From positions 62,001 through 126,000 of the forward strand of contig JAECUM010001899.1 of NCBI GenBank assembly GCA_016617855.1: a DNA stretch of 64,000 bases. Direction: 5' to 3'. The translations under genes were made by a program, and so were the position numbers. This document shows positions 51,201-56,459 of this stretch, piece after piece. This DNA comes from Megalonaias nervosa (taxonomy: Eukaryota > Mollusca > Bivalvia > Unionida > Unionidae). Position 1 is the first letter of the stretch. Each line of letters opens with the position of its first letter. The notes beneath the pieces were generated by a model. That model searched no databases. It worked only from the letters and a program-made list of their open reading frames with translations, and had not been told where the DNA came from.

Positions 51201-52257
51201 CTGACATGGTAGCCACATGTTAAAGGCTTATTATATTGTCTAGTTTGAAGTAAAAATTATGCTGGTCTGACATGGTTGCCACATGTTAAAGACTTATTGC
51301 ATTGTCTAGTTTGAAGTAAAGATTATGCTGGTCTGATGTAGCAGACATATATTAAAGATCTTGTCAAACCTGTGCCAAAACAAATGGGTTTATTGACAGT
51401 GGGTTTACATTGAAAGATCTTATAATGTATAGTGGGTCCAGAAAGAAAATGGTTCTAATCTCGAACATCAAAAAAATCATGTTGGTTATCATTTTAAAAG
51501 GATGGTGGTATTGACATTGGTTTTTAGTAAAAAATTATTCTGATATATATTTGACATTAAATGAAAGTTGTGCTCCTGGACAGCCAACATTACTGCCATG
51601 GACAGCCAACATTACTGCCATGCCAGTAATCTTGAAAACCTTGTCAATATTCTTCCTGAACAGTATTCCCACTGACATGTGCTCCCTCCTAATACAGGTG
51701 TAGTTTGCACCATGCACCACCTTCCCTCCTGCTCCAAACTGAGGATATGTAGTTTGGGGTACATGCACCACCTTCCCTCCTGCTCCAAACTGAGGATATG
51801 TAGTTTGGGGTACATGCACCACCTTCCCTCCTGCTTCAAACTGAGGATATTTAGTTTGCGGTACGTGCAGCACCCTCCTGGTCCAAATAAAGAGTGTGTA
51901 GTTTGGGGTATATGCACCCTCCTCCTGGGCCACCATCACCCCACCCACCACTCCCATAGTCCAAAGAGAGTGTAATTTGGGCTACTTGCAACCCTTCGTG
52001 GTCAAAAATTGGGTTAAAGGAAATTTTAAGAGGTACAGTGGTGTGACAAAAGCAGTAATGTAAGTAACTATAATATTGATTACACAACATCGAAGCCTGT
52101 GAAGGCTTCTTGTTCGTAAGAGTTATAGAGTTATGATGATTTTACATATGTTGAGAATATCTCTTGTGCATTTTCCAGAGCCGAGAACTTGACACAAGAA
52201 CCACAGTCTATAAGAAGAAAGACATTATTTATCAACTAAAGATGAAAGCATCAAGAC
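3209..52257 (+). CDS. PA2G4: PA2G4/EBP1 homologue, 5' part: nine exons, 260 codons, C-terminus outside window
   Basis: The nine exons join in one frame with phases 1,1,2,0,0,1,2,0,1. The product matches the PA2G4/EBP1 family throughout, with landmarks [10 protein letters not shown] (16-25), [12 protein letters not shown] (60-71), [12 protein letters not shown] (81-92), [12 protein letters not shown] (106-117), VTGRKADVI (133-141) and [14 protein letters not shown] (191-204). In animals the protein is a pita-bread-fold methionine-aminopeptidase relative without peptidase activity. It binds ribosomes near the exit tunnel and RNA, and acts in growth control in nucleolus and cytoplasm. Aligned by eye to MetAP2, the first metal ligand Asp is kept (D107 in IDLG), but the second position, Asp in MetAP2, is Val118 here, fitting a pseudoenzyme. 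The family is about 390 residues, so roughly the last third is missing: no exon encoding it was found in 52258-64000. Introns make up about 98% of the span. Identity is from recognition of the family, not a database search. Confidence 0.96.
3946..5595. mobile_element. Pogo/Tigger-like DNA transposon, non-autonomous (1.65 kb)
   Basis: Imperfect inverted termini of about 24 bp: left CAGTAGTCCCCCTCTTATAC, right (reverse complement) CAGTAGTCTGCCTCTTGAAC, both followed by GGCC, and flanked by TA on each side (3944-3945, 5596-5597). CAGT ends with a TA duplication are typical of the pogo branch of Tc1/mariner. Subterminal GGCC/GTGGCC motifs recur at both ends. No transposase frame survives. Confidence 0.8.
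7121..7434 (+). mobile_element. tRNA-derived SINE, family S, full-length copy
   Basis: The head resembles a tRNA: box A-like GTGGCCTAAGTG at 7130-7141 and box B GGTTCGAACCC near 7177. A conserved body follows with GTTAGTGTTAGGACTGG and GACATGATGCTACATG, then a tail with TTAAAGCTATGTTAAAAAT. Other copies: 35151-35319, 43991-44265 (-), 56136-56450, 60406-60612 and fragments. The head is too diverged and lacks a closed acceptor stem, so it is not a tRNA gene. Confidence 0.8.
7442..8398 (-). pseudogene. LINE ORF2 remnant: endonuclease N-terminus joined to post-RT region
   Basis: ATG at 8398, MKNTIIQ, then an in-frame TGA where Trp is expected and a one-base loss. [18 protein letters not shown] is the APE-type endonuclease motif. 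Another frameshift near 8200 leads into [20 protein letters not shown] and ITFCSIYI. At about 8085 this joins directly to [20 protein letters not shown] and [14 protein letters not shown], the region after the reverse transcriptase. A weak HTRIYTHD remains of the RNase H motif. The junction removes the rest of the endonuclease and all of the RT. Confidence 0.8.
8462..9773 (-). pseudogene. LINE ORF1 (gag-like, CCHC zinc knuckles), frameshifted
   Basis: The N-terminal part (9773-9402) holds [20 protein letters not shown] and [15 protein letters not shown], typical of LINE ORF1. One frameshift near 9400 leads into [13 protein letters not shown] and VEIYIPNPL (9370-9080). Then come [14 protein letters not shown], a second CxxC knuckle and [15 protein letters not shown] (about 9080-8905), and a low-complexity tail rich in Thr, Gln and Pro ending at 8462. 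Two in-frame TGA codons fall just before zinc-knuckle cysteines where Arg (CGA) is expected, suggesting CpG decay. The product would bind RNA of the element; this copy cannot make it. Confidence 0.8.
14040..14140 (-). mobile_element. Degraded end of the pogo-like family seen at 20946-22490
   Basis: Read on the minus strand, this segment aligns by eye with the left end of the element at 20946: AAACCACTCC, then GCAAAC, GGGTCAGG, GTGGATCCCA and CCAGAAAATAC in the same order. The rest of the element was not recognised. Confidence 0.5.
14535..14912 (+). repeat. Composite minisatellite with 44-46 and 62-64 bp units
   Basis: Six copies of a core (ATTGCCAGATAGTAATGTTT) begin at about 14564, 14610, 14654, 14718, 14782 and 14844. 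The first three are spaced 44-46 bp with a CCATGCATATTTTGT spacer. The last three are spaced 62-64 bp with a TTGGGTCAGTAATGAGAAG spacer. Confidence 0.9.
15876..16004 (+). CDS. PA2G4: PA2G4 exon 2 (residues 28-70, split Gly71)
   Basis: A polypyrimidine tract and TACAG acceptor precede it, and AAAG|GTGAGG follows. It encodes [20 protein letters not shown] and then [20 protein letters not shown], with MKKG completed in exon 3. This is the N-terminal helical part of the pita-bread fold; the [14 protein letters not shown] block is a family signature. Phase 1 on both sides, 12.6 kb from exon 1. Confidence 0.96.
16005..17545 (+). other. PA2G4: PA2G4 intron 2 (1.5 kb)
   Basis: No transposon ends or domains recognised. 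A C run at about 17188-17196 and a (TG)n microsatellite at about 17256-17283 are the only low-complexity features. Confidence 0.7.
17546..17651 (+). CDS. PA2G4: PA2G4 exon 3 (residues 71-105, split Ile106)
   Basis: Flanked by TTTCAG and GTAAGT. It encodes [20 protein letters not shown] followed by [15 protein letters not shown], almost identical to the vertebrate protein over this block. Phase 1 in, phase 2 out. Confidence 0.97.
17723..19873. mobile_element. Pogo/Tigger-like DNA transposon, non-autonomous (2.15 kb)
   Basis: Left end CAGTGTGACCCCGCTATAAC; right end (reverse complement) CAGTGTAAGCCCGCTATAGC, with TA on both sides (17721-17722, 19874-19875). Subterminal CCGTGTTATA / TGTTATAACGG motifs lie near both ends. 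A 155-bp hAT MITE is nested at 19343-19497. The longest internal frame (18459-18830, 123 codons) has no recognisable transposase motif. Confidence 0.85.
19343..19497. mobile_element. hAT-type MITE nested in pogo-like element
   Basis: A perfect 8-bp target duplication CAGATGGT (19335-19342 and 19498-19505) brackets inverted termini CAATGTTCCCTC / GAGGGAACGTTG (one mismatch). The interior has two copies of an AAATTCCGCGCAC motif. The 8-bp duplication is typical of hAT. Confidence 0.85.
20471..20670 (+). repeat. 48-50 bp tandem repeat, four copies
   Basis: Copies start at 20471, 20521, 20569 and 20619 with ATTTTTATTAAGGCTATTGC, followed by CCTTTTTGCCTTGTAG. They lie within a longer degenerate repeat zone. 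Confidence 0.9.
20946..22490. mobile_element. Pogo-like DNA transposon, non-autonomous (1.55 kb)
   Basis: Left end AACCACTCCCTCGATAACTCG; right end (reverse complement) CACCTCTCCCTCGATAACTCG; TA at 20944-20945 and 22491-22492. A second, internal copy of the left terminal sequence occurs near 22407-22440 (CTCCCTCGGTAACTCGTGCC). No transposase frame was recognised. Confidence 0.75.
22054..22130. mobile_element. 77-bp miniature inverted-repeat element
   Basis: Inverted termini ATTAGTCTGGTTCCC / GGGAACCAGACTAAT, flanked by CAACA on both sides. It is nested in the pogo-like element. The tip motif GGGAACCAGACTAA recurs inside the hAT-like copies near 59586 and 63236. Confidence 0.7.
22992..23040 (+). 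mobile_element. SINE family S, 3' tail only, with (CA)n
   Basis: AAATTGTTAATGCTACGTTAAAAG followed by a CA run matches the tails of the copies at 7121, 35151 and 56136. Confidence 0.55.
24685..26291 (+). mobile_element. hAT-like element, 6-bp TSD group, with duplicated zinc-finger region
   Basis: Starts CATAGCTGCCAACCCTCA, flanked by TTAATG on both sides (24679-24684, 26292-26297). The right tip has lost part of its inverted repeat but ends CTCTG where CTATG is expected. In the interior, one frame reads [20 protein letters not shown] (from about 25181), preceded in a shifted frame by [10 protein letters not shown]: a CxxC...H...H finger of hAT-type transposases. A diverged second copy of this region (about 25380-25760) is interrupted by a MITE at 25584. 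No intact transposase remains. Confidence 0.7.
25584..25699. mobile_element. Palindromic hAT-like MITE, copy 2 (116 bp)
   Basis: Inverted arms CACAAGGGCTGGTATTG and (reverse complement) CACTGGGACTCGTATCG continue inwards to make a long hairpin. Flanks GGAATGTG (25576-25583) and GGTATGTG (25700-25707) are an 8-bp target duplication with one change. The flanks rejoin to match the homologous transposon sequence at 25187, so the empty site is known. Confidence 0.8.
27210..27847 (+). repeat. 72-bp minisatellite, about nine copies
   Basis: GGTAAATACTTTATTCAACA starts copies at 27210, 27282, 27347, 27419, 27491, 27563, 27635, 27707 and 27779. The spacing is 72 bp, except one 65-bp unit that lacks GACAAAT. 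Since 72 divides by three, a frame stays open for 113 codons (27311-27652), but it lacks any sign of being a gene. Confidence 0.95.
28158..28226 (+). mobile_element. tRNA-Leu-like SINE (family L), 5' head leading into a minisatellite
   Basis: GGTTGCCAAGAGGTCTAAGG resembles the tRNA-Leu D-arm/box A region. It aligns with heads at 36001, 55535 and 63043. Its sequence runs without a break into the 38-bp array. Confidence 0.7.
28227..28638 (+). repeat. 38-bp minisatellite, eleven copies, derived from SINE family L
   Basis: Unit TATGGGCTTGTGTCTCGGC then TTGGCCAAACCTCTATCGG, starting at 28227 and every 38 bp to 28607. The first unit is the continuation of the SINE copy at 28158 (compare GCATGGGTTTGAGGATTGGG and CTTGGCCAG at 36078-36102). 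All three forward frames are open across it because the unit contains no stop. Confidence 0.95.
29223..29292 (+). CDS. PA2G4: PA2G4 exon 4 (split Ile106 to Met129), site of the lost metal ligand
   Basis: The acceptor is TACAG at 29218-29222 and the donor GTAAGT. The exon completes [20 protein letters not shown] and adds GSSM. This is the strand pair that carries the first two metal ligands in active methionine aminopeptidases: the first Asp is present (107), the second is Val (118). Phase 2 in, phase 0 out. A second AG two bases downstream would break the frame, so the upstream AG is used. Confidence 0.96.
29293..31036 (+). other. PA2G4: PA2G4 intron 4 (1.7 kb)
   Basis: Holds a SINE family S head fragment (29569-29653, -) and unidentified AT-rich sequence. 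Confidence 0.7.
29569..29653 (-). mobile_element. SINE family S, head fragment
   Basis: On the minus strand it reads TAGTTAGAACATCTGCCTCA then GATGTGGGTTAGAACCC, matching the tRNA-like head of the family. Confidence 0.6.
31037..31129 (+). CDS. PA2G4: PA2G4 exon 5 (residues 130-160)
   Basis: Exactly 31 codons between TTTTTTCAG and GTAAGT. It reads [20 protein letters not shown] and [11 protein letters not shown], matching the [12 protein letters not shown]...ALRLVKPG block of the family. Phase 0 on both sides. Confidence 0.97.
31130..32923 (+). other. PA2G4: PA2G4 intron 5 (1.8 kb)
   Basis: Holds a hAT-like element (31439-31933) and an inverted TG/CA microsatellite at about 32338-32377. 32395-32820 has a direct repeat around CACCCTTCATCA (near 32670 and 32730), whose reverse complement also occurs at 18463 within a pogo-like element; it may be a related fragment. 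Confidence 0.7.
31439..31933 (+). mobile_element. hAT-like element, 6-bp TSD group (495 bp, internally deleted)
   Basis: Starts CGTAGCTGCTAACCCTCACG and ends GAGAGTTGGCAACTATG. Flanks AAAAAA and GAAAAA are a possible 6-bp duplication. It aligns with 24685-26291 at both ends and around GATGTGAGGAAGCACA. Confidence 0.7.
32924..32987 (+). CDS. PA2G4: PA2G4 exon 6 (residues 161-181), followed by a GC donor
   Basis: Acceptor TTTTTCCAG. It reads [20 protein letters not shown] and E, then one base of Gly182. The only frame-preserving 3' boundary is GAAG|GCAAGT, a GC donor with an otherwise perfect consensus. Using the GT six bases into the intron would shift the frame of exon 7. Confidence 0.95.
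34600..35030 (+). mobile_element. Probable DIRS-like retrotransposon RT remnant
   Basis: [12 protein letters not shown] (from about 34780) followed, after a frameshift, by [18 protein letters not shown] resembles the N-terminal RT block of DIRS elements. [20 protein letters not shown] (from about 34920) resembles the later block E-K-S-E-L..S-Q-D-F. The YxDD region expected between them is absent. The call rests on motif recognition in broken frames. Confidence 0.5.
35151..35319 (+). mobile_element. SINE family S, internally deleted copy
   Basis: Box A region CTCCGGTGGCCTAGTGGT runs directly into GAATGGGTGGACGTGATTC, skipping box B and about 120 bp. The tail TTAAAGCTATGTTAAAAAAT and a CA run are intact. 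Confidence 0.75.
36001..36250 (+). mobile_element. SINE family L (tRNA-Leu-like head), full copy
   Basis: AGTGGCCAAGTGGTCTAAAG (box A, Leu-like) and GGGTTTGAGGATTGGGC (box B position) are followed by a body with AGCTTCCCATGGGTCAGTGG and a tail GGGCATTAAATCCAATG. Related copies are at 28158, 55535 and 63043/63850. Confidence 0.75.
36445..36523 (+). CDS. PA2G4: PA2G4 exon 7 (residues 182-207, split Lys208)
   Basis: Bounded by ACACAG and GTAAGG. It encodes [20 protein letters not shown] and NPTEEQ, one of the most conserved stretches of PA2G4. Phase 1 in, phase 2 out. Confidence 0.97.
37240..37651 (+). repeat. 20/21-bp satellite array, left part
   Basis: Units of the type GACTGCCTTGATTTTAGATT and GACTACCTAGATTTTAGATTT, interrupted at about 37395-37480 by unrelated sequence. 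The array continues after the transposon at 37652-38349. Confidence 0.9.
37652..38349 (+). mobile_element. hAT-like element inserted in satellite, 6-bp TSD CTACCT (698 bp)
   Basis: Perfect inverted tips CATAGCTGCCAAC / GTTGGCAGCTATG. CTACCT is duplicated (37646-37651, 38350-38355); removing the element and one CTACCT restores the satellite unit GGACTACCTAGATTTT. It aligns with 49921-51033 but lacks the middle after GATTTCGCTATTGGG. Confidence 0.9.
38350..38975 (+). repeat. 20/21-bp satellite array, right part with higher-order pattern
   Basis: About 30 units alternate between GACTACCTAGATTTTAGATTT (21 bp) and GACTGCCTTGATTTTACATG (20 bp) in short recurring blocks, a higher-order arrangement of roughly 61-62 bp trimers and 41-bp dimers. 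Confidence 0.9.
38976..39281 (+). repeat. 37-bp minisatellite grown from a MITE end
   Basis: 38980-39090 matches, in the opposite orientation, half of the MITE at 45820-46006 (TTTAATATGAA, CTTTGAAATCAAAGTAC, TTCCCTGGGTACCATGTAT, TTAAATGGAACAGCCC). Its terminal segment CCTGGGTACCATGTA...AAATGGAACAGCCCTCA then repeats at 39091, 39128, 39165, 39202 and 39239, with exactly 37-bp spacing from the first copy at 39054. Confidence 0.9.
39395..39485 (+). repeat. ~30-bp tandem repeat, CAACCAAACTAATATC type
   Basis: AACACCAATATCAACCAAAC and TAATATCAAC repeat about two and a half times. Confidence 0.8.
40592..42813. mobile_element. hAT-like element with GGGTTCCCAC ends (2.2 kb)
   Basis: Left end CGGGGTTCCCACACAGGTCT; right end (reverse complement) CAGGGTTCTTGCCACAAAGT. 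The subterminal GGTCTGGAAAAAGTTA / GGTCTGGATAAGGTCTTAAA is also inverted in sense. Flanks AAATGA and GAATGA may be a target duplication. Two internal blocks (about 41930-42140 and 42290-42500) are diverged direct repeats sharing GTAAGAAATATG and CAGCTTGAAATAAC. No transposase recognised. Confidence 0.6.
43991..44265 (-). mobile_element. SINE family S, minus-strand copy
   Basis: On the minus strand it reads ACATAGTGGTTAGAGTGTCTG, a box B-like GATTAGAACCCC, AACATTAAGAGGTTAGTGTT and GGTGGGACATCATGCCACATG, matching the family order. Confidence 0.8.
45172..45405 (+). repeat. ~27-bp tandem repeat, about nine copies
   Basis: TATAGCACTGAAAAATGACA with variants repeats across the segment just upstream of exon 8. 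Confidence 0.85.
45524..45602 (+). CDS. PA2G4: PA2G4 exon 8 (Lys208 to Lys234), weak donor
   Basis: Acceptor TTGTTGCAG. It encodes [20 protein letters not shown] and STGDGK, matching the FEVHEVYAVDVLVSSGEGK block. The donor is AAG|GTTGGT, a poor match at +3 to +5 (consensus AAG), yet it is the only position that keeps family length and frame into exon 9. Confidence 0.94.
45675..46970 (+). mobile_element. hAT-like element, 6-bp TSD group, with transposase zinc finger
   Basis: The left tip is diverged (near CATACCAAGTGCCAAGTGTC), the right tip is GTTGGCAGCTATG. It aligns with 49921-51033. A frame at 46232-46414 encodes [20 protein letters not shown] and KRHEK, a CxxC..HGG..D..RH finger like that of many hAT-type transposases. 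A 187-bp MITE is nested at 45820-46006. No clear duplication is left at the diverged left end. Confidence 0.75.
45820..46006. mobile_element. Inverted-repeat MITE GGGCTGTTCCATTWAA (187 bp)
   Basis: Termini GGGCTGTTCCATTTAAGC / TTTTAATGGAACAGCCC are inverted, with a second inverted block ATGGTACCCAGGGAA / TTCCCTGGGTCCCAT inside. It interrupts the host transposon between TTTCTGTT and TTAGAAC, which are contiguous in the copies at 37652 and 49921. Half of it seeded the array at 38976-39281. Confidence 0.8.
47176..47244 (+). repeat. 17-bp tandem repeat, four copies
   Basis: ACTCGTGTAACTTTTAA repeats four times without change. Confidence 0.9.
47836..48459. mobile_element. TTAA-flanked (piggyBac-like) MITE, copy 1 (624 bp)
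   Basis: Left TTAACTCGTTAACCCCTGG and right CCAGGGGTTAATGAGTTAA are inverted repeats that begin and end in TTAA. A subterminal palindrome CTGCGTTTACGCAG follows the left end. No transposase frame. TTAA specificity suggests piggyBac, though other TTAA-using superfamilies exist. Confidence 0.75.
48591..49210. mobile_element. TTAA-flanked (piggyBac-like) MITE, copy 2 (620 bp)
   Basis: Collinear with copy 1 across its length, in the same orientation, 131 bp downstream. Left TTAATTCATTAACCCATGG, right CCAGGGGTTAATGAGTTAA. The subterminal palindrome is weakened (GCCACATTTACGCAG). Confidence 0.75.
49475..49735 (+). repeat. 47-bp minisatellite, about five copies
   Basis: GACTCCACAGTAACGCTTTT and GGCTAGCCAAGTGAGTGAGA repeat with starts at 49541, 49588, 49635 and 49682; the first copy (from 49475) has an insertion. 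Confidence 0.9.
49921..51033 (+). mobile_element. hAT-like element, 6-bp TSD CTTAAA (1.1 kb)
   Basis: Perfect tips CATAGCTGCCAAC / GTTGGCAGCTATG and a perfect duplication CTTAAA (49915-49920, 51034-51039). The zinc-finger region near 50330-50440 is decayed by substitutions and small deletions. It is the longer relative of 37652-38349. Confidence 0.9.
51711..51960 (+). repeat. 51-bp tandem repeat, three copies plus degenerate ones
   Basis: CTTCCCTCCTGCTCCAAACT with GAGGATATGTAGTTTGGGGT starts at 51721, 51772 and 51823 and then degenerates. The 51-bp period keeps frames open on both strands; these are not genes. Confidence 0.85.
52179..52257 (+). CDS. PA2G4: PA2G4 exon 9 (residues 235-260), last exon in window
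   Basis: Acceptor TTTTCCAG, donor AGAC|GTAAGT. It reads [20 protein letters not shown] and KMKASR, matching the RTTIYKRD...LKMKTSR block. It ends in phase 1, so the next exon must supply two bases of a codon beginning with C. In the family this is followed by the segment around RRFD.MPFTLR, which I could not find before 64000. Confidence 0.95.
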
Positions 52258-52699
52258 GTAAGTGACACTGAATCATATTTTGCTGGCAAGTGGGCTTATG
52301 GTACACATCATTTATTCGCAGTGTACTTTTTTTCAGCTTCTCAAAAGCCTCAAGGCCATTTTCAATCAAACATGATAGGAATTTGCCTATACATATTTTC
52401 AACCAAAATTGTTTTTGGGGTGGCTGCCTTAGCATCACTGTCTTCTGTAGCAATAAAAATAGATAACATATTTTCGAAATCTTGTTCAGAATGGCTGAGT
52501 CAGTGTTTGCAAGACTTGCTTGAAATGTTTCCTGGGAATGCTCTGTTAGTGTTAAAGTTGTGTCTGAGTTGCCTTCCTAGGTGTGGTGTGGCTTCCTTAG
52601 TAGCTAAGTGTAGGAAAAACATTCTAGAATGGCTGAACCACTTGCGATCAAACTTGGTAGGAACATTTGTGTAGACATGCTTGATCAGAATATTGGTAG

Positions 52700-53013
52700 G
52701 GATGGCCTTCCTAGCATAGGTGTTGTGACTTGCATAGAATTCCTGTGGGTGGCTCTCCCAGCATAGGTGTTGTGGCTTGCATAGAATTCCTAGGGGTGGC
52801 TCACACAGCATAGGTGTTGTGACTTGCATAGAATTCCTAGGGGTGGCTAACACAGCATAGGTGTTGTGACTTGCTTAGAATTCCTAGGAGTGGCTCTCCC
52901 AGCATAGGTGTTGTGACTTGCATAGAATTCCTAGCGGTGGCTCTCCCAGCATAGGTGTTGTGGCTTGCATAGAATTCCTAGGGGTGGCTCTCCCAGCATA
53001 TGTGTTGTGACTC
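52700..53013 (+). repeat. 47-bp minisatellite, seven copies
   Basis: AGCATAGGTGTTGTGACTTG and CATAGAATTCCTAGGGGTGG repeat at 52713, 52760, 52807, 52854, 52901, 52948 and 52995. Confidence 0.95.
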
Positions 53014-53298
53014 ACAAAGAAACCATATGTTTAAACTTTTCCAGTGCAGCACAGCCAATTTTAGTCAAACTCGATATGAATATTTGTTCGGATATATAGT
53101 TTCAGAATAGGTACCTGGAGTGGTTCCCCCAGCAGCTGAGTGGAAAACCTTTTTTTGGAATCCTTATCTAGAATGGCTGAGCCAGTTTAAATGAAGTTTA
53201 GAGTTTTCCCTAGGACATGATCAATCACAGATATGATTAGTTTGGCACCTTTAGTAGTTGTGTAGAAAAAAACAGAAGAAGAATCTGATTAAGTTGTA

Positions 53299-53450
53299 TT
53301 TCCTCTCCACTAGTTCTTGGCATGCTTGGATGACCTTTGACCTTGCATGAATATTTACAGTGGTACATCAAATCATGACCTGCTGTCTTCGAGGTTGAGG
53401 TCATTATACTTCAACATTCCCCTCTATGCAGGTCACATGACCATTGTAAA
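53299..53450 (+). repeat. Conserved intronic core, copy 1
   Basis: About 150 bp, beginning TTTCCTCTCCACTAGTTC and ending ATGACCATTGTAAA. Contains TGACCTTTGACCT at 53331-53343, a perfect DR1 (AGGTCA A AGGTCA on the minus strand), a TGACCT...AGGTCA pair near 53378-53402, and AGGTCACATGACC at 53429-53442. Copies 2-4 are at 57418, 58919 and 61724. Confidence 0.85.
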
Positions 53451-54159
53451 ATTGAACAAAAGTAGACCTTTTTTAAAATAAAAGAAAAGAGGTAAATGAA
53501 CTTCAGAGAAATAAAATATTGTCCTTTGTGAATAGGTTTCCTTTGAATAAAAATAAAATCTGTGTGTGAATGGGAAAGGAATCCAGTATTCTTGTTCATT
53601 ATCAGCAGGTGTCTTATATGCAAAGGTGTCCACTAATGGGGTACTATTTCATGATTGGGTAGGTTTAGACTGGTCTGATGTGTGAAGGTTTTCTTTTACA
53701 TGTGCAGACTCAGGGGTGGGTGGGGGTAGTCTTGTACAAGGTGCAAACAGTATGGCAAGATGGATATGGATTTGATGTTTTGGCCAAAAGTGAGCAAATG
53801 TGCAATTTTGCTAAAGGGGCAGATGTATAATAATTGAAACAAGGCAAGAATACTCATGTCATGTTTACATTCTTCGCTGCAAGTTTAACACAGGGTCACA
53901 TGGTCTAGTCATGTATATCTGTTAACCTGCATTGTACAGCAAATGTGTAAAACTGTAGTGACCTAATTATAGCAGAATTGTCCCTGATTAAAGCAGTGCA
54001 GATGAATGGAACAGATTTCATAAGAACAGCTGCAAATTATATGGAATATTAGTCCCTAGTTCTCTTTATTATTTATAAATTTAAAACTTTCAGCAAACAA
54101 GTAGCATGATTTTGTTTCACAATGATATCAGTTTATGTAATGATTGCCAATTTCTGCAA

Positions 54160-54680
54160 TACAATATATCAGATTATGCCATGTGATTGCTAATCTCTAC
54201 TGTATCAATTGCTAGTCTCTACTATATGAAATGGTAATTGATTGCGCATTGTGATTGCTAATCACTACTATATACAGTGGTATTTGATTATGCCATGTAA
54301 TTGCTAATCTCTACTATATGAAATGGTAATCGATTATGCCATGTGATTGCTAATCTCCACTGTATAAATTGATATTTGATAACATCATATAATTGATTGT
54401 GTCTACTAATGAAATGGTAATTGACTGCACATTGTGATTGCTAATCACTACTATATAAAATGGTATTTGATTATGCCATGTGATTGCTAATCTCTACTAT
54501 ATAAATTGATACTGGATTATGTCATGTGATTATTAATCTCTTCTGTATAAATTGATATTGGATTGTGTAATGTAATTGCAGATGTCTCCTACACGAACTG
54601 ATATTAGATTGTGTTGTATGCTTGCTATTGTCTACTGACTGTGCAAAATTATATCGGATTGTGCCATGATAGCCAATTTC
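54160..54680 (+). repeat. Degenerate AT-rich tandem repeat (CATGTGATTGCTAATC type)
   Basis: ATGCCATGTGATTGCTAATC with TCTACTATATAAATTGATAT recurs irregularly about ten times. A short related stretch lies at 57900-58050. Confidence 0.7.
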
Positions 54681-55534
54681 TACTAGTGATTGCATTTATT
54701 TGGTTAACAAACTATCAAAACAATAATAGATATTAATACTACTATAAAACTTCTTCATCATGATGCAGCCGAGTTCATATTATTATGACTATATGGTCTT
54801 AAACTTGGCAGAAACCAACAAGTTTTGTAAAATTCAACCAATAACTTATTTCCTTAGATTGAAAATTTAAAAAGAACTTGGTAAAATCAAAACCTGAATT
54901 CAGCAATACAAATGATTTTTGCTTCATATGTCATCGCACAAAAGTAAACAAGATTATATAAAAAGAAAACTGAGACACAAAAGAAAAAACAGGATGAGGG
55001 TTAAGTTCATTTCTTGAAGATTCTAAGTTGATAATATCTGTTACTAAAATTGTGATAAAGAACATGGTAAATATCAGGTGAGTCACATATTTTGGGGGGA
55101 GAATTCCAATATCCTAGACCCAGACCGAAATAAATATGTTTACATCTATTGATAATGATCAGAATATTTAACCCACACTCCTAAAGAAATTTTAACTCTG
55201 TATTATTTGTTTACAAAATAAAACATCAATGTCTTTAGCTATGAACACAGTAAACTTCATTTTTCACAAAGTCCGGTCCAAAATACAATTAAATATAAGA
55301 CATGATGAAAAAAAGGAAACTAACATTACAAATGAAATATACATAACACTATCTAGATAAATATTTTAAAAATCTAAGAACAACAAAGATTTTTACAGAT
55401 GATGGAGCAAGGAAACCTAACAATTACTTATAGACAGAGAAACAGTAATCACTGACAGATGAACAGACAAGTCATTAACATTGGATTGAAGGACAGAAAA
55501 TGGTAATCATTGTCAGATGAACAGATAAGTCCTT

Positions 55535-55767
55535 AGGGCCCAAGGTGACAAAGAGGTCTAAAGCGCTCACCTTTTCCAATCACTGCCATTTCACCTCTGT
55601 CCACGTGGATTAGAATCTTGGGCTCAGCCAATGTGGGTATGTTAGAAAGCTGCCAGTAGCTTCCTGTGGATCAGTGGTTCTTGCTGGAGTTTTCCTGGGT
55701 TCTTCGTCCAGTTATACTGCCATAATCTATCTTGCACTGAGAAATTACATTTAGCCCAAAACAAGAA
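55535..55767 (+). mobile_element. SINE family L copy
   Basis: GGTGACAAAGAGGTCTAAAG and GCGCTCACC head, box B-like GGATTAGAATCTTGGGC, body AGCTTCCTGTGGATCAGTGG and tail ACATTTAGCCC match the copy at 36001. Confidence 0.7.
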
Positions 55768-56135
55768 GTAGTCATAAAAATTTGACTGATGACAGACAGT
55801 TTGGTAATCTCTGACTGTTGAACAGACGAGTGATCATCATTGGACTACAGGACCAACAATCACTGACAGATGCACAGACAAGTGATCAACATTGGACAGA
55901 TTAATACTGATGAACTAACCAACAAACTGTTGTGTGTGTTAGGGAGACAGAGGGAGAGTAAAAGCATAAGAACCGATAGATACTTTTCAGCATTTGTAGA
56001 AGACTTTTAACAGTTTTCAGTTTCCCCATTTTAGATGAAACAGGATGTGTAAATTATGTATCAACACCTCCAGTCCTTGGACATGTAGGTGCATTTCCTC
56101 ATAAGAAATCCATGCATACCTCTTCCTGACATTTC

Positions 56136-56450
56136 ACCACTCCGGTTGCCCAAGTGGTTAGAGCATCTGCCTCGGATGTGGGAGGTCGTGGGTTCATACC
56201 TAGGCCAAGTAACACCAAAGACTTTAAAAAGATGGTAGTAGCAGGTGCCTCGTTTCAAGTTCAGCATTAAGAGGTTAATGTTGGGACTGGTTGGCCTGGT
56301 GTCAGCATAATGTGGCTAGGTGGGACATTATGCTACATGTCTGTGGCATTATGCCTCAGTGCCAGACATCACTGTAAATTGCCACACAACAGACAGTAGC
56401 TATATGACTGAAAAATTGTTAAAGCTACATTAAAAATCCATATCACACAC
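56136..56450 (+). mobile_element. SINE family S, full-length copy
   Basis: TTGCCCAAGTGGTTAGAGCA (box A), GTGGGTTCATACCTAGG (box B region), then GTTAATGTTGGGACTGG, GGTGGGACATTATGCTACAT and tail TTAAAGCTACATTAAAAAT with CACACAC. Confidence 0.85.
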
Positions 56451-56459
56451 TTTCTCATT

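Larger units (their letters stand above)
45603..52178 (+). other. PA2G4: PA2G4 intron 8 (6.6 kb)
   Basis: Holds a zinc-finger-bearing transposon (45675-46970) with a nested MITE, a 17-bp repeat (47176-47244), two TTAA-flanked elements (47836-48459, 48591-49210), a 47-bp minisatellite (49475-49735), another hAT-like element (49921-51033), ~66-70-bp repeats (51130-51350) and a 51-bp repeat (51711-51960). Confidence 0.8.

Noticed and set aside
51535..51975. Open frames of 98-140 codons with 17-residue repeats on both strands
   Set aside because: By-product of the 51-bp tandem repeat.
53270..53460. The conserved intron 9 cores as exons of PA2G4 or of another gene
   Set aside because: Frames are interrupted, no PA2G4 C-terminal residues are encoded, and the ATTTCAG before the cores is not followed by a coding stretch with a donor.
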